From Leeuwenhoekiella parthenopeia (GTDB taxonomy: Bacteria > Bacteroidota > Bacteroidia > Flavobacteriales > Flavobacteriaceae), in assembly GCF_020782115.1 (NCBI RefSeq), contig NZ_JAJGMW010000018.1, forward strand, positions 1 to 64,000: a stretch of DNA of 64,000 nt, given 5' to 3'. How positions within the stretch are numbered: position 1 is the first letter of the stretch; the number at the start of each line of letters is the position of its first letter. Shown here piece by piece: positions 55,685-64,000 of the stretch. The notes below the pieces were generated by a model. The model was not told the DNA's origin and searched no databases. It saw nothing but the letters and a program-made list of their open reading frames with translations. A program made the translations under genes and the position numbers.

Positions 55685-56116
55685 ATGAGAACGTTTATAT
55701 ACTTCCTTATAACAGCAGCATTTGTGTACGGCTGTGCCAGCACCCAAAATGATAAACAAATGGGCTCTTCAGACCCTGCGGCAACAGCTAATGACACAGT
55801 ACGTATCGCAAACGACAGTCTGGAGTATGAAATCATAATCATAGAACCCGGTTTTAACACCTTCCTCAATTCTATCGCTCGGCCGGAAGGTTATTATTCG
55901 CAATCTTATCTGGAGAACAAAAACCAGTTCCTCGTTATAGAATACAACCAACGGGTACAGCAGCCCTTCCGCTTTGACCCCAATCTCTATCCGCAGCAAA
56001 TTGATTACAACAGCCAGATTGACTATGGGTATGAAGTGAATTACAAACTCTACAATTACTTTGTGTATTTCAGCCGGCAGTACAATCAGCGGTTTGGAGT
56101 TCCCACACGCATTTAG
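55685..56116 (+). CDS. Lipoprotein of the DUF6146 type
   Basis: 143 residues with lipobox FVYGC (Cys17). After a short Asp/Ser-rich spacer, the conserved core runs YEIIIIEPGFNTFLNSIARP, then YYSQSYLENKNQFLVIEYNQ, and ends in an aromatic repeat-like section (YDN/YEVNY...NYFVYFSRQYNQRFG). The pattern fits a family restricted to Bacteroidota with no known function. Probably outer-membrane anchored. Followed 37 bp later by a small membrane-protein gene. Confidence 0.75.
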   Translation: MRTFIYFLITAAFVYGCASTQNDKQMGSSDPAATANDTVRIANDSLEYEIIIIEPGFNTFLNSIARPEGYYSQSYLENKNQFLVIEYNQRVQQPFRFDPNLYPQQIDYNSQIDYGYEVNYKLYNYFVYFSRQYNQRFGVPTRI

Positions 56117-56153
56117 GCAAGGCTATTCGAAGACAGAATAGTATATTTGCCGC

Positions 56154-56666
56154 GTGAAAAAATTCAAAGAAAACTGGGAGATTACCCAAAACTGGCAACT
56201 TATATATCCTGTATTGGGCATCTTGCTCGCTTTGGGGTTTGGTTTACTTATCGCCACTCGTTTTGACGGCTTTTTGGTTGGCAAACCTGTTCAGCAAGGC
56301 ATTTTTCTGGCCGTTGTTACGTTGGTCCTGACCTACATATTTATTGTAATCAGTCTTTTTTGTTTTAGAAAACTAAAAAACCGCTGGATTTTAGAATACC
56401 GCTGGCAGTTTATTGCGGTTTTTATGGTATTTGCAATAACCGGAAGCACTGCAGGCCGCATTTCAAGTCCCGTGATGCAATTTCTGGGATTGGGCAGAGA
56501 TGCTATTTCAGGTTGGCTCTACTGGCCTCTGCGCATTTTGTTGATTTTCCCCCTCTATCAAATACTCCTGCTCATCGTAGCCTGGATTTTTGGCCAATAT
56601 AAATTCTTCTACCAGTTTGAAAAGAAAATGCTCAGCCGTATGGGGCTTGGGTTCCTTTTTAAGTGA
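56154..56666 (+). CDS. Small integral membrane protein (DUF6787-like)
   Basis: 170 residues with four hydrophobic segments (around LGILLALGFGLLIATRF, GIFLAVVTLVLTYIFIVISL, FIAVFMVFAITGSTAGRISS and LRILLIFPLYQILLLIVAWI). Basic residues at both ends suggest both termini are cytoplasmic. The conserved FGQYKFFYQFEKKMLSRMG near the end is characteristic of similar flavobacterial proteins. The start is a GTG at 56154; no ATG precedes the conserved ENWEITQNW. Function unknown. Confidence 0.72.
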   Translation: MKKFKENWEITQNWQLIYPVLGILLALGFGLLIATRFDGFLVGKPVQQGIFLAVVTLVLTYIFIVISLFCFRKLKNRWILEYRWQFIAVFMVFAITGSTAGRISSPVMQFLGLGRDAISGWLYWPLRILLIFPLYQILLLIVAWIFGQYKFFYQFEKKMLSRMGLGFLFK

Positions 56667-56874
56667 TTTGTGATTCCTTATTTGTTTTACTGTTTTCTGT
56701 TTGCCGTTTGGGGTTTTCAGTTTATAGCTCTTAGCTTCAGTTTGCTTTGAGCTTCAAATTTTATGCTTCTTATTTAAAAAACTACAAACCTAATAATGGG
56801 AGAATTCTTAATTCAACTTAAGAGAATGCGATTTTGAGAGTCTTATAAATTCTATTATTTATTAATCATTGGTG

Positions 56875-57387
56875 TTAGTCAACGAAAGCAGTTCCTCCAT
56901 AACCTATTTCACAATTTCTATTCACATTATCAAGACGCAAGTGTAGAACTCCTTTTTTCGAGGGGATTATTTCGTACTGTAACTCCTTTTCAAAACTACA
57001 TTCTCCAGTTATCTCGCCTTCAATAAAGACCGTAAGGAAATTATCGTGGTGCATTTTCCAGGTTCCTTTATTTATTTCTAAAATTCCAAGTCCACAAACG
57101 TAGCTTTCCGTAAGGTCCGTAAATATTAAATTTCCGTTTTCTTTAAATTGAAATTCGTACAAAATCGATCCCTCAATGGACTCTGAGTCTTCAAGTAGAG
57201 TAAGGCTTTCATTTAAGTTTAAGAAAGAAGAATACCAAATTCCAATTATTTCAGGCCTTCCTAGAGTCTCTATACCTACTATAGCATTGGACTCAAATAT
57301 TGCGGCTTCTTCGATAGAAGTTGAATTCAACCTATGATCACAACCTATCAGCAATACCAGGAATATTAAAATAAGAGCCTTTGTCAT
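56875..57387 (-). CDS. Lipocalin-like lipoprotein, hypothetical
   Basis: 170 residues with signal and lipobox LLIGC (Cys16). The mature domain has the strand pattern of small lipocalin-like proteins: GIWYSSFLNLNESLTLLED, FQFKENGNLIFTDLTESYVC, GTWKMHHDNFLTVFIEGE and a C-terminal strand pair. Four cysteines in the mature part could form disulfides. No specific family recognised. Flanked by low-complexity non-coding DNA on both sides (56667-56874 and 57388-57561). Confidence 0.65.
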   Translation of the reverse strand: MTKALILIFLVLLIGCDHRLNSTSIEEAAIFESNAIVGIETLGRPEIIGIWYSSFLNLNESLTLLEDSESIEGSILYEFQFKENGNLIFTDLTESYVCGLGILEINKGTWKMHHDNFLTVFIEGEITGECSFEKELQYEIIPSKKGVLHLRLDNVNRNCEIGYGGTAFVD

Positions 57388-57561
57388 GTTAAAAACGTTT
57401 TTTAGAAAGTATTTTAAGCTTTATTACTTCAAAAATAAGCCCCTGAAAACCTGCCCACTGCTACTGCCAACTGTATTCCACCATTAACTTTTAACCTTTT
57501 ACTTCTCACCTCTCACAACTTACTTCACATTCAAACCTCTCCACTGTAATTCAAATTACCA

Positions 57562-59097
57562 TTAACCTTTACCATTTTCCTTCCCGGGTTGTTCAAACAA
57601 ATCAAGCACTGCCGCTCCAAGGAATTCAATAATTGTCCCGGCGGTTAGCGCTTCGTAGGCAGTATGATTTACAGCAAGGTCTCCTGCTTTTCCGTGTAAA
57701 TAGGTGCCAAAAATAGCCGCGGTAAGCGGATCGTATCCCTGAGCGATGAGTCCCGTAATTACTCCGGTAAGTACGTCGCCGCTGCCTCCTGTGGCCATTC
57801 CGGGATTGCCGGTGTTGTTCACGTAATAGTTACCTTCAAAAACCACGATGGTATGTGCGTCTTTACACACCAAAACACAATTGTATTCCGCAGAAAAAGC
57901 TTCGGCCTTCTCCAGTTTTTCAAAATCATCATCCCACTCCCCGATCAGGCGCTCCAATTCTTTAGGATGCGGAGTCAAAACGGAATATTTTGGCAGTAAT
58001 TTCAGCAAATCACGGTCTTTTGCCAGCATATTCAGCGCATCTGCATCAACAACGAGGGGTGTTTTATTCGACTTTAAAAAGGCTTTGAACGCCTCTTGCG
58101 TGGCTTTTTCGGTTCCCAAACCGGGACCAATCCCAATCACATCAGGTTCCAGATCGAACTTCAGTTCTTCTAAATAAGTACCGTCGTGACGATCGGTAAC
58201 CACCATCACTTCAGGCAGGGCAGTTTGTAAAATGGGTAAGCCCTGTCGCGTGGTATAAGCCGTGGTGAGGCCGGCACCGGCGTGCAGGCAGGCTTTACTG
58301 CTCAGGACAGCTGCTCCCATTTTGCCATAGCTTCCGGCGACGATGAGTGCGTGACCGTAAGTTCCCTTATGACTGAATTTCTGCCGCGGTCGGTACATTT
58401 GGCGGGCTTCGGTTTTATCGATCAATTGGGCTTTGGTCTTTACCGAATTGAGATAATTTCGGTCTAAACCAATATCGAGCACATCCCAGTTGTTGATGTA
58501 TTTTCCGCTTTGCGGAAGAAAAAACGCAAGCTTCGGCGTCTGAAAGCTGAGCACCACGGTGGGATGTACCATTGTATCACCGGGAAACTGCCGGTCTACC
58601 GCCATCCCGGAAGGCACGTCAATAGACAACACATAAGCGCCGCTGCTATTTATTTTCTGAAACAACTCCTGCACCCAGCCGTCTGCGGGACGGTTTAGAC
58701 CAATCCCGAAAATGCAATCCACAACCAGATCTTCACGGGCTATTTCCGGGAAATCATCGGCAGATTTGAGGACCTGCGGCCAGTTTTTGGTCTTTCCTTT
58801 TAAAGCTTCCAGAGCCTGCAAAAAATCTTTGCTACGCTTGTCGCTATAATTGACCACGTAAGTCGTAACGCTGTAGTTGTGTTCAATGAGGTTACGGGCA
58901 ATGACGAGACCGTCTCCCCCGTTATTTCCTATTCCGCAAAAGATCTTGATATTAACCCGTTGGCCCTGCAAACGCTGGTGCAAATATTCGAAAGCATAGC
59001 CTCCCGCGCGTTCCATCAGGTTAATTGACGGGATTGCTTCGGCTTCTATAGTTGCTTTATCGGCTTCATAAACCTGATCTTTACTCAGTATTTTCAT
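57562..59097 (-). CDS. nnr: Bifunctional NAD(P)H-hydrate epimerase / ADP-dependent dehydratase
   Basis: Repairs hydrated NADH and NADPH. The 511 residues join an N-terminal YjeF_N epimerase domain (IFCGIGNNGGDGLVIARNLI; VDCIFGIGLNRP) to a C-terminal ribokinase-like dehydratase from about residue 235. That domain has KGTYGHALIVAGSYGKMGAA, GIGPGLG, VVDADALNMLA, LTPHPKELERL and NPGMATGGSGDVLTGVITGL. Full-length and typical. Divergent from the thr leader. Confidence 0.96.
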   Translation of the reverse strand: MKILSKDQVYEADKATIEAEAIPSINLMERAGGYAFEYLHQRLQGQRVNIKIFCGIGNNGGDGLVIARNLIEHNYSVTTYVVNYSDKRSKDFLQALEALKGKTKNWPQVLKSADDFPEIAREDLVVDCIFGIGLNRPADGWVQELFQKINSSGAYVLSIDVPSGMAVDRQFPGDTMVHPTVVLSFQTPKLAFFLPQSGKYINNWDVLDIGLDRNYLNSVKTKAQLIDKTEARQMYRPRQKFSHKGTYGHALIVAGSYGKMGAAVLSSKACLHAGAGLTTAYTTRQGLPILQTALPEVMVVTDRHDGTYLEELKFDLEPDVIGIGPGLGTEKATQEAFKAFLKSNKTPLVVDADALNMLAKDRDLLKLLPKYSVLTPHPKELERLIGEWDDDFEKLEKAEAFSAEYNCVLVCKDAHTIVVFEGNYYVNNTGNPGMATGGSGDVLTGVITGLIAQGYDPLTAAIFGTYLHGKAGDLAVNHTAYEALTAGTIIEFLGAAVLDLFEQPGKENGKG

Positions 59098-59270
59098 TTA
59101 TAAGATTTTAGTATGAACAGCTAATCTATTAACTGCCTGCTTCGGGCTTTCCTAGAAAAGTGTGACGGATTAAAAATTTCGTAAGGATAAGCGGCAAGTC
59201 TGCATTTAATTACGGATTATTCGGTTTAAATGGATATCCTTGTAAAATCCCTAAAAATGACAGTTTAAGC

Positions 59271-59300
59271 TTGTGCTTACCCGTAAAAATAATACTTTTG
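59271..59300 (+). promoter_or_regulatory. Promoter of the thr operon
   Basis: TTG (59271-59273) is followed after 19 bp by TACTTTTG (59293-59300), an exact match to the Bacteroidota -33/-7 arrangement. A start about 6 nt later would place the Thr/Ile leader ATG (59321) roughly 15 nt into the mRNA. Confidence 0.7.
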
Positions 59301-59320
59301 AAACCAACAGTTAAGCACTT

Positions 59321-59422
59321 ATGAAAGCAATTAACACAACGTTTACTTCTACCATCGCGGCCACCGGTCTTGCGATTGCTTTCATTATTATTACCCCTTT
59401 GGGGTATCGTAATAACATATAA
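59321..59422 (+). CDS. thrL: thr operon leader peptide
   Basis: ATG at 59321 opens 33 codons, ending TAA at 59420-59422. Six residues are Thr and seven are Ile, that is 13 of 33; the start reads MKAINTTFTSTIAATG and a later stretch FIIITP. Thr plus Ile richness is the signature of thr leaders (E. coli ThrL is similarly composed). A hairpin, TTATTAC...GTAATAA with inner CCC/GGG (59388-59415), overlaps the last codons and would be melted by a translating ribosome. No strong terminator follows, so the read-out may differ from E. coli. Confidence 0.8.
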   Translation: MKAINTTFTSTIAATGLAIAFIIITPLGYRNNI

Positions 59423-59487
59423 CCTTCTCAACTGCTCGTGTTTACACGAAAAAAACTCATTTTTAAAACCTTTCAAACACAAAAGCC

Positions 59488-61926
59488 ATGCGTGTTTTAA
59501 AATTTGGCGGCACTTCTGTAGGAAGCGTCGCAAACATCAATCAAGTCATAAAAATCGTTTCACAGGAAGCTAAAAACGACCGCATCTGTGTGGTTGTGTC
59601 TGCAGTAGGCGGCGTAACCGATATGCTTATGCAATGCGGCCTGCAGGCAGCTAAAAAAGAAGATTATAATCCGGTTTTTAAAGAACTTGAAACCAAACAT
59701 CTTCAGTTTGTGAGCGAACTCGTTCCCAACGACTCGGAAGCTGTTGAAGAAACACAGGGACTTCTCAACGACCTCAACTCGCTACTGAACGGGATTTACC
59801 TGATAAACGAATTATCTCCAAAAACGGTAGATAAACTTTTAGCCTACGGCGAAATCCTTTCGTCATCGATCATTGCCCGCGCCATGTATGCGCAAGGTCT
59901 GGATGCTGCCCGTAAAGACAGCCGCGATTTGATCACCACAAACGACAAGCACACCAAGGCCGGAGTTAACTATAAAGTAACCAACAGTCAGCTGGACTAT
60001 TATTTCGCAAAAGCGAAACAGCAAATCACCGTATTACCCGGGTTTATTGCAAGTTCGGCCACCGGTGAGACCACTACCTTAGGACGCGGAGGTTCTGACT
60101 TTACGGCAGCCATTGTTGCTGCAGCTCTCGACGTAGATCAGGTTGAGATTTATACAGACGTAAGCGGCATGTACACCGCAAACCCAAAACTCGTAAAACA
60201 GGCTAAACCCATCGAAAGCATTTCGTATCACGAGGCGATGGAATTGTCTCATTTTGGGGCTAAAGTCCTCTACCCGCCCACTATTGTGCCGGTAATGAGC
60301 AAAAACATCCCCATTCGCATTAAAAACACGATGGCTCCTGAAGATGCCGGAACTTTAATCCACAACAAGGAAGGCATCAGCGACAACCCGATAAAAGGAC
60401 TCAGCAATATCAACAACATCGCTTTGCTCACGCTTGAAGGCGGCGGAATGGTAGGCATACCCGGAATCAGCAAGCGTCTGTTTGAAACTTTGAGCAATCA
60501 GGGCATCAACATCATCCTGATCACGCAGGCCTCAAGCGAGCACAGCATTTGCCTGGGCGTGATGGAAGAAGACGCCGGGAAAGCCAAAAACGCAATTGAC
60601 GAGGAGTTTCAGTATGAGATTTCACTCAATAAAATTGACCCCTTAAGTCTGGAAATTGGTTTGAGCATCATCGCATTGGTTGGTGACCAGATGAAGAGTC
60701 ATCAGGGAATCAGCGGGAAGATGTTTAGCACACTAGGCAAAAACAACGTAAACATACGCGCTATTGCACAGGGAGCAAGTGAAAAGAACATCTCTGCGGT
60801 TATCGCGCAAAAAGACGTTAAAAAGGCTCTAAACAGCCTTCACGAGCGTTTCTTTGAGGCGCAGCGCAAGCAGCTTAACCTGTTTATCACCGGTGTGGGT
60901 AATGTGGGCGAAAAATTGCTCAACCAGATCAACCAGCAACAGGAGTATTTAAAGAAACACCTCAACATCAACCTGCGCGTGCTGGGGCTTAGCAACTCCC
61001 GAAAAATGCTTATTGATGAAAACGGAATCGACCTGGACAACTGGAAAGCCCTACTGGAAGCAGGAGAACCTGCTACTCTAGATGGTTTTCACGAGGCCGT
61101 GGTTAACCAGAATCAGCGCAACAGTATTTTTGTGGACATTACCGCAAATGCAGATGTGGCCGATATGTACGGCAAATACCTGAAACAAAGTGTGGCTGTG
61201 GTGGCCTGCAACAAGATCGCTGCCTCATCTGAATTCAGCAAATACAGTGAACTCAAGCGCCTGAGCAAGGCTTATAACGCTCCGCTGCTGTTTGAAACCA
61301 ACGTGGGTGCCGGTTTGCCCATTATTGACACGCTAAATAACCTGATCGCTTCGGGTGACCGCGTCAATCGCATTCAGGCTGTGTTGTCCGGTAGTTTGAA
61401 TTTCGTATTCAACAACTTTAAGTCGGGCGAAAGCTTTCACGATGTGGTGCAGGCTGCAAAAGCCGAAGGATATACCGAACCCGATCCGCGTATCGACCTC
61501 AGTGGTGTAGACGTTGCCCGAAAGATTTTGATTTTAGCACGCGAGAGCGGACTCAAAATAAATCTGGAAGATATTGCCAACGAGCCTTTCCTAACCGAAA
61601 AAAACCTGAACAGTACTGATGTTCCGCATTTCTTTGAAACGCTTAAGGAAGATGCCGCGCATTTTGAAAAACTGGTTGCCGATGCCGAGGCTAAGAACCA
61701 CCGCCTGAAATATGTGGCACAACTTGATAATGGCAAAGCCAGCGTAGGATTACAAAGTGTACCGGAAGGTCATCCGTTTTACGATCTGAAAGGATCAGAC
61801 AACATCGTGTTGTTCTTTACAGACCGATATCCCGAGCAGCCTATGCAGATTAAAGGTGCAGGCGCCGGTGGCGACGTTACCGCATCCGGATTGTTTGCAG
61901 ACATCATCAGAACAGCTACTTATTAA
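59488..61926 (+). CDS. thrA: Bifunctional aspartokinase I / homoserine dehydrogenase I
   Basis: Phosphorylates aspartate and reduces aspartate semialdehyde to homoserine. The 812 residues start MRVLKFGGTSVGSVANINQV (kinase) and include GFIASSATGETTTLGRGGSD. Two ACT segments follow near residues 315-460 (TLEGGGMVGIPGISKRLF; SGKMFSTLGKNNVNIRAIAQ). The dehydrogenase begins at about 465 with FITGVGNVGEKLLNQI and has NVGAGLPIIDTLNNLIASGD. Length and domain order equal E. coli ThrA. First gene of thrABC, 65 nt after the leader stop. Confidence 0.97.
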   Translation: MRVLKFGGTSVGSVANINQVIKIVSQEAKNDRICVVVSAVGGVTDMLMQCGLQAAKKEDYNPVFKELETKHLQFVSELVPNDSEAVEETQGLLNDLNSLLNGIYLINELSPKTVDKLLAYGEILSSSIIARAMYAQGLDAARKDSRDLITTNDKHTKAGVNYKVTNSQLDYYFAKAKQQITVLPGFIASSATGETTTLGRGGSDFTAAIVAAALDVDQVEIYTDVSGMYTANPKLVKQAKPIESISYHEAMELSHFGAKVLYPPTIVPVMSKNIPIRIKNTMAPEDAGTLIHNKEGISDNPIKGLSNINNIALLTLEGGGMVGIPGISKRLFETLSNQGINIILITQASSEHSICLGVMEEDAGKAKNAIDEEFQYEISLNKIDPLSLEIGLSIIALVGDQMKSHQGISGKMFSTLGKNNVNIRAIAQGASEKNISAVIAQKDVKKALNSLHERFFEAQRKQLNLFITGVGNVGEKLLNQINQQQEYLKKHLNINLRVLGLSNSRKMLIDENGIDLDNWKALLEAGEPATLDGFHEAVVNQNQRNSIFVDITANADVADMYGKYLKQSVAVVACNKIAASSEFSKYSELKRLSKAYNAPLLFETNVGAGLPIIDTLNNLIASGDRVNRIQAVLSGSLNFVFNNFKSGESFHDVVQAAKAEGYTEPDPRIDLSGVDVARKILILARESGLKINLEDIANEPFLTEKNLNSTDVPHFFETLKEDAAHFEKLVADAEAKNHRLKYVAQLDNGKASVGLQSVPEGHPFYDLKGSDNIVLFFTDRYPEQPMQIKGAGAGGDVTASGLFADIIRTATY

Positions 61927-62024
61927 AATCGGAAAAAACAAAATCAGAAAATACGAAGTTCTGGTAGTAGTACTTAATCATTGCTACGGACTTTAAATTT
62001 TGATTTTTCAATCTTGAATTAACA

Positions 62025-62954
62025 ATGAACGAAATACGTGTTTTTTCACCGGCAACGGTAGCCAATGTAAACTGTGGTTTTGATGTTTTGGGTTTTGCGC
62101 TGGACGGTCTGGGCGACGAGATGGTTTTAAGAAAGGTTCCGCAAAAAGGAATCACCATCACCAGGATTGAAGGCGCAGACTTGCCTTACGAAGCTAAAGA
62201 AAATGTGGTGGGTGTCGCCGGTCTTGCAATGATCGAAGCTTTAGATCTGGATTTTGGTTTTGAAATCGAAATTTACAAAAACATCAGATTGGGAAGCGGT
62301 GTGGGCAGCAGTGCCGCAAGTGCCGCCGGAATCGTTTTTGGGATCAATCAATTTTTAGAACGACCACTCACCAATCTTGAACTGACTGCTTTTGGGATGA
62401 AAGGCGAAGCGGTTGCCAGTGGTAACGAGCACGCAGACAATGTGGCTCCGTGTATCTATGGTGGCTTTACCTTGATAACCGGTTATGAACCGCTAAAAAT
62501 TGTTTCGCTTCCGGTGCCCGAAGAATTGTATGTAACAATCATTCACCCGCATATTACGATCAAGACCAAAGAAGCCAGGGCAATTTTACCTAAAGAAGTT
62601 TCGCTTCAAAATGCGATCAAACAAACCGGAAATCTGGCCGGATTAATCGCCGGACTTTACGAAGCCGATTACGAATTGATCGGGAGCAGTACGCAGGATT
62701 TTCTGGTAGAACCCTACCGCAAAAATCTGATTCCAGATTTTGATTTTTATAAGGAAACTGCCCTAAAAAATGGTGGTTTAGCTTTTGGAATAAGCGGCTC
62801 AGGACCTTCAATGTTTACCTTAAGCAAAGGAAAGGAAAACGCTGGTAATGTTGAACTTGCACTTAAAGAATCTTTAAAAATTAAAAATATGAAAAGCGAC
62901 AGTTATGTTTCTCCGGTTTCTAAACACGGAAACCAAATTTTAAAACAAAACTAA
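62025..62954 (+). CDS. thrB: Homoserine kinase
   Basis: GHMP kinase phosphorylating homoserine. The 309 residues begin NEIRVFSPATVANVNCGFDV and carry the ATP-binding LGSGVGSSAASAAGIVFGIN and the C-terminal GLAFGISGSGPSMFTL. Typical length. It lies 98 bp after thrA and 82 bp before thrC. Confidence 0.97.
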   Translation: MNEIRVFSPATVANVNCGFDVLGFALDGLGDEMVLRKVPQKGITITRIEGADLPYEAKENVVGVAGLAMIEALDLDFGFEIEIYKNIRLGSGVGSSAASAAGIVFGINQFLERPLTNLELTAFGMKGEAVASGNEHADNVAPCIYGGFTLITGYEPLKIVSLPVPEELYVTIIHPHITIKTKEARAILPKEVSLQNAIKQTGNLAGLIAGLYEADYELIGSSTQDFLVEPYRKNLIPDFDFYKETALKNGGLAFGISGSGPSMFTLSKGKENAGNVELALKESLKIKNMKSDSYVSPVSKHGNQILKQN

Positions 62955-63036
62955 TCGCATTATTTTGTTGATTCGGAAAAATTCCTAGTTGTAGGAAAAC
63001 CGATAAACAACCAAACAACCTGAATAATACAGCATC

Positions 63037-64000
63037 ATGAACTATTACAGTTTAAACGGAAAAGCCCCAAATGTAGGATTAGAAGAAGCCGTAGTTCGCG
63101 GTATCGCCCCTGATAAGGGATTGTACTTTCCGGAAGAAATTACGCCCATGCCGGCATCCTTTTTTGAAAACATCGAGCAGCTATCAAATAACGAAATCGC
63201 CTTTGAAGCCATCAGACAATTTGTAGATGGTGCGATTCCTGACGAAGCCCTGAAAGACATCATCGCCGATGTGTTGTCTTTTGACTTTCCGATTGTAGAA
63301 CTGGAAGAAAATGTAGCAACTTTAGAGTTGTTTCATGGCCCGACAATGGCTTTTAAAGACGTTGGTGCTCGTTTTATGGCGCGCTGTCTGGGGTATTTCT
63401 CAGCGCAAAAAGAAACTCAGGAACCGGTTACCGTTTTGGTAGCGACCAGTGGCGACACCGGTGGCGCCGTTGCCCGAGGATTTCTCAATGTGGAAGGTGT
63501 AGATGTAGTGATCCTCTACCCTACCGGCAAAGTGAGCGACATCCAGGAAAAGCAATTGACCACGCTGGGTGCAAACATCACCGCTTTGGAAGTAGACGGC
63601 GTTTTTGACGATTGCCAGGCCATGGTAAAAACTGCTTTTCTGGATGAAGAAATCACTTCGAAGCGTAAGCTTACCTCAGCCAACTCGATCAATATCGCAC
63701 GCTGGTTACCGCAATTATTTTACTTCCTGTTTGCGTATAAACAAGCGAAATCAAAAGGAAAAGAACTCGTATTCTCGGTTCCCAGCGGGAATTTTGGAAA
63801 CATCTGTGCGGGAATGGTAGCCTATAGACTGGGGATGCCGGTAAAACATTTTGTGGCTTCGGTAAACCGCAACGACATCGTGCCCGAATATCTCAAAACC
63901 GGGGAATACAAACCAAAACCTTCGGTAGCAACGATAAGCAACGCGATGGATGTGGGTGATCCTTCCAACTTTATCCGTATTCAAAAACTGTTTAATAACG
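63037..64000 (+). CDS. thrC: Threonine synthase, N-terminal three quarters (runs off the right edge)
   Basis: PLP enzyme converting O-phosphohomoserine to threonine. 321 codons are visible without a stop. Seen are MNYYSLNGKAPNVGLEEAVV, the PLP lysine in LFHGPTMAFKDVGARFMARC, VLVATSGDTGGAVARGFL and the phosphate loop VFSVPSGNFGNICAGMVA. The class resembles the E. coli-type enzyme of about 430 residues, so roughly 110 residues lie beyond the window. It completes the thrABC operon. Confidence 0.97.
   Translation, partial: MNYYSLNGKAPNVGLEEAVVRGIAPDKGLYFPEEITPMPASFFENIEQLSNNEIAFEAIRQFVDGAIPDEALKDIIADVLSFDFPIVELEENVATLELFHGPTMAFKDVGARFMARCLGYFSAQKETQEPVTVLVATSGDTGGAVARGFLNVEGVDVVILYPTGKVSDIQEKQLTTLGANITALEVDGVFDDCQAMVKTAFLDEEITSKRKLTSANSINIARWLPQLFYFLFAYKQAKSKGKELVFSVPSGNFGNICAGMVAYRLGMPVKHFVASVNRNDIVPEYLKTGEYKPKPSVATISNAMDVGDPSNFIRIQKLFNN

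Noticed and set aside
59423..59487. Intrinsic terminator between the thr leader and thrA
   Set aside because: TCGTGTTTACACGA is followed by A, not T; the later T-run is not adjacent to a stem.

Overview
This window looks like a chromosomal segment from a member of the Bacteroidota, most likely the family Flavobacteriaceae. The support is family-level: an ArgF'-type acylornithine transcarbamylase, several protein families confined to flavobacteria, promoters with a TAnnTTTG -7 box, few Shine-Dalgarno sequences, and many dispersed palindromic intergenic repeats. About 50 genes are dense and ordinary in composition. I see no rRNA, tRNA or CRISPR array. The only mobile-element trace is the end of an IS3-type element at the left edge.

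Layout. 1-0.7 kb: IS3 end and a 217-bp direct duplication. 0.7-2.4 kb: umuDC translesion-polymerase operon with an apparently protease-dead UmuD. 2.5-11 kb: serine dehydratase, a large secreted MACPF/ankyrin protein, panB, a pseudouridine synthase, a small Cys-rich protein and an EamA transporter. 12.7-17.3 kb: leuA-leuCDB. 17.4-24.8 kb: an MpaB-type oxygenase and a complete tripartite RND efflux operon. 25-35 kb (minus strand): the arginine cluster GNAT-argG-argC-proC-argD-argF'-argB-argE'-argH, with palindromic repeats in most of its larger gaps. 35-43.9 kb (minus strand): ilvDBNCA plus gapN. 44-51 kb: redox enzymes, small hypotheticals, a NADAR protein and YchF. 51-55 kb: ferredoxin, LuxC-family reductase, serC and serA. 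55-59 kb: small envelope or lipoprotein genes and the NAD(P)HX repair enzyme. 59.3-64 kb: thrA-thrB-thrC (thrC runs off the end).

How it works together. The window is a concentrated amino-acid biosynthesis region: Leu, Ile/Val, Arg, Pro, Ser and Thr, plus pantoate, which shares 2-oxoisovalerate with Val and Leu. ThrABC makes threonine, IlvA deaminates it, IlvBN-C-D complete Ile and Val, and LeuABCD branches off 2-oxoisovalerate.

The most interesting signals are not annotated-size genes. Three short leader ORFs sit upstream of three biosynthetic clusters and are rich in the cognate amino acids. The Thr/Ile-rich leader before thrA (59321-59422) and the Val/Ile-rich leader before ilvD (43775-43828, with a full terminator/antiterminator array) look like classical attenuators. 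The third, an Arg-rich 46-codon ORF before the arginine cluster (34768-34908), has no obvious terminator and may represent a less familiar mechanism. Other points worth following are the UmuD homologue lacking both catalytic residues, Ser90 in ArgF' (predicting succinylated arginine intermediates), and palindromic repeats that are translated as part of ArgB and ArgF'.
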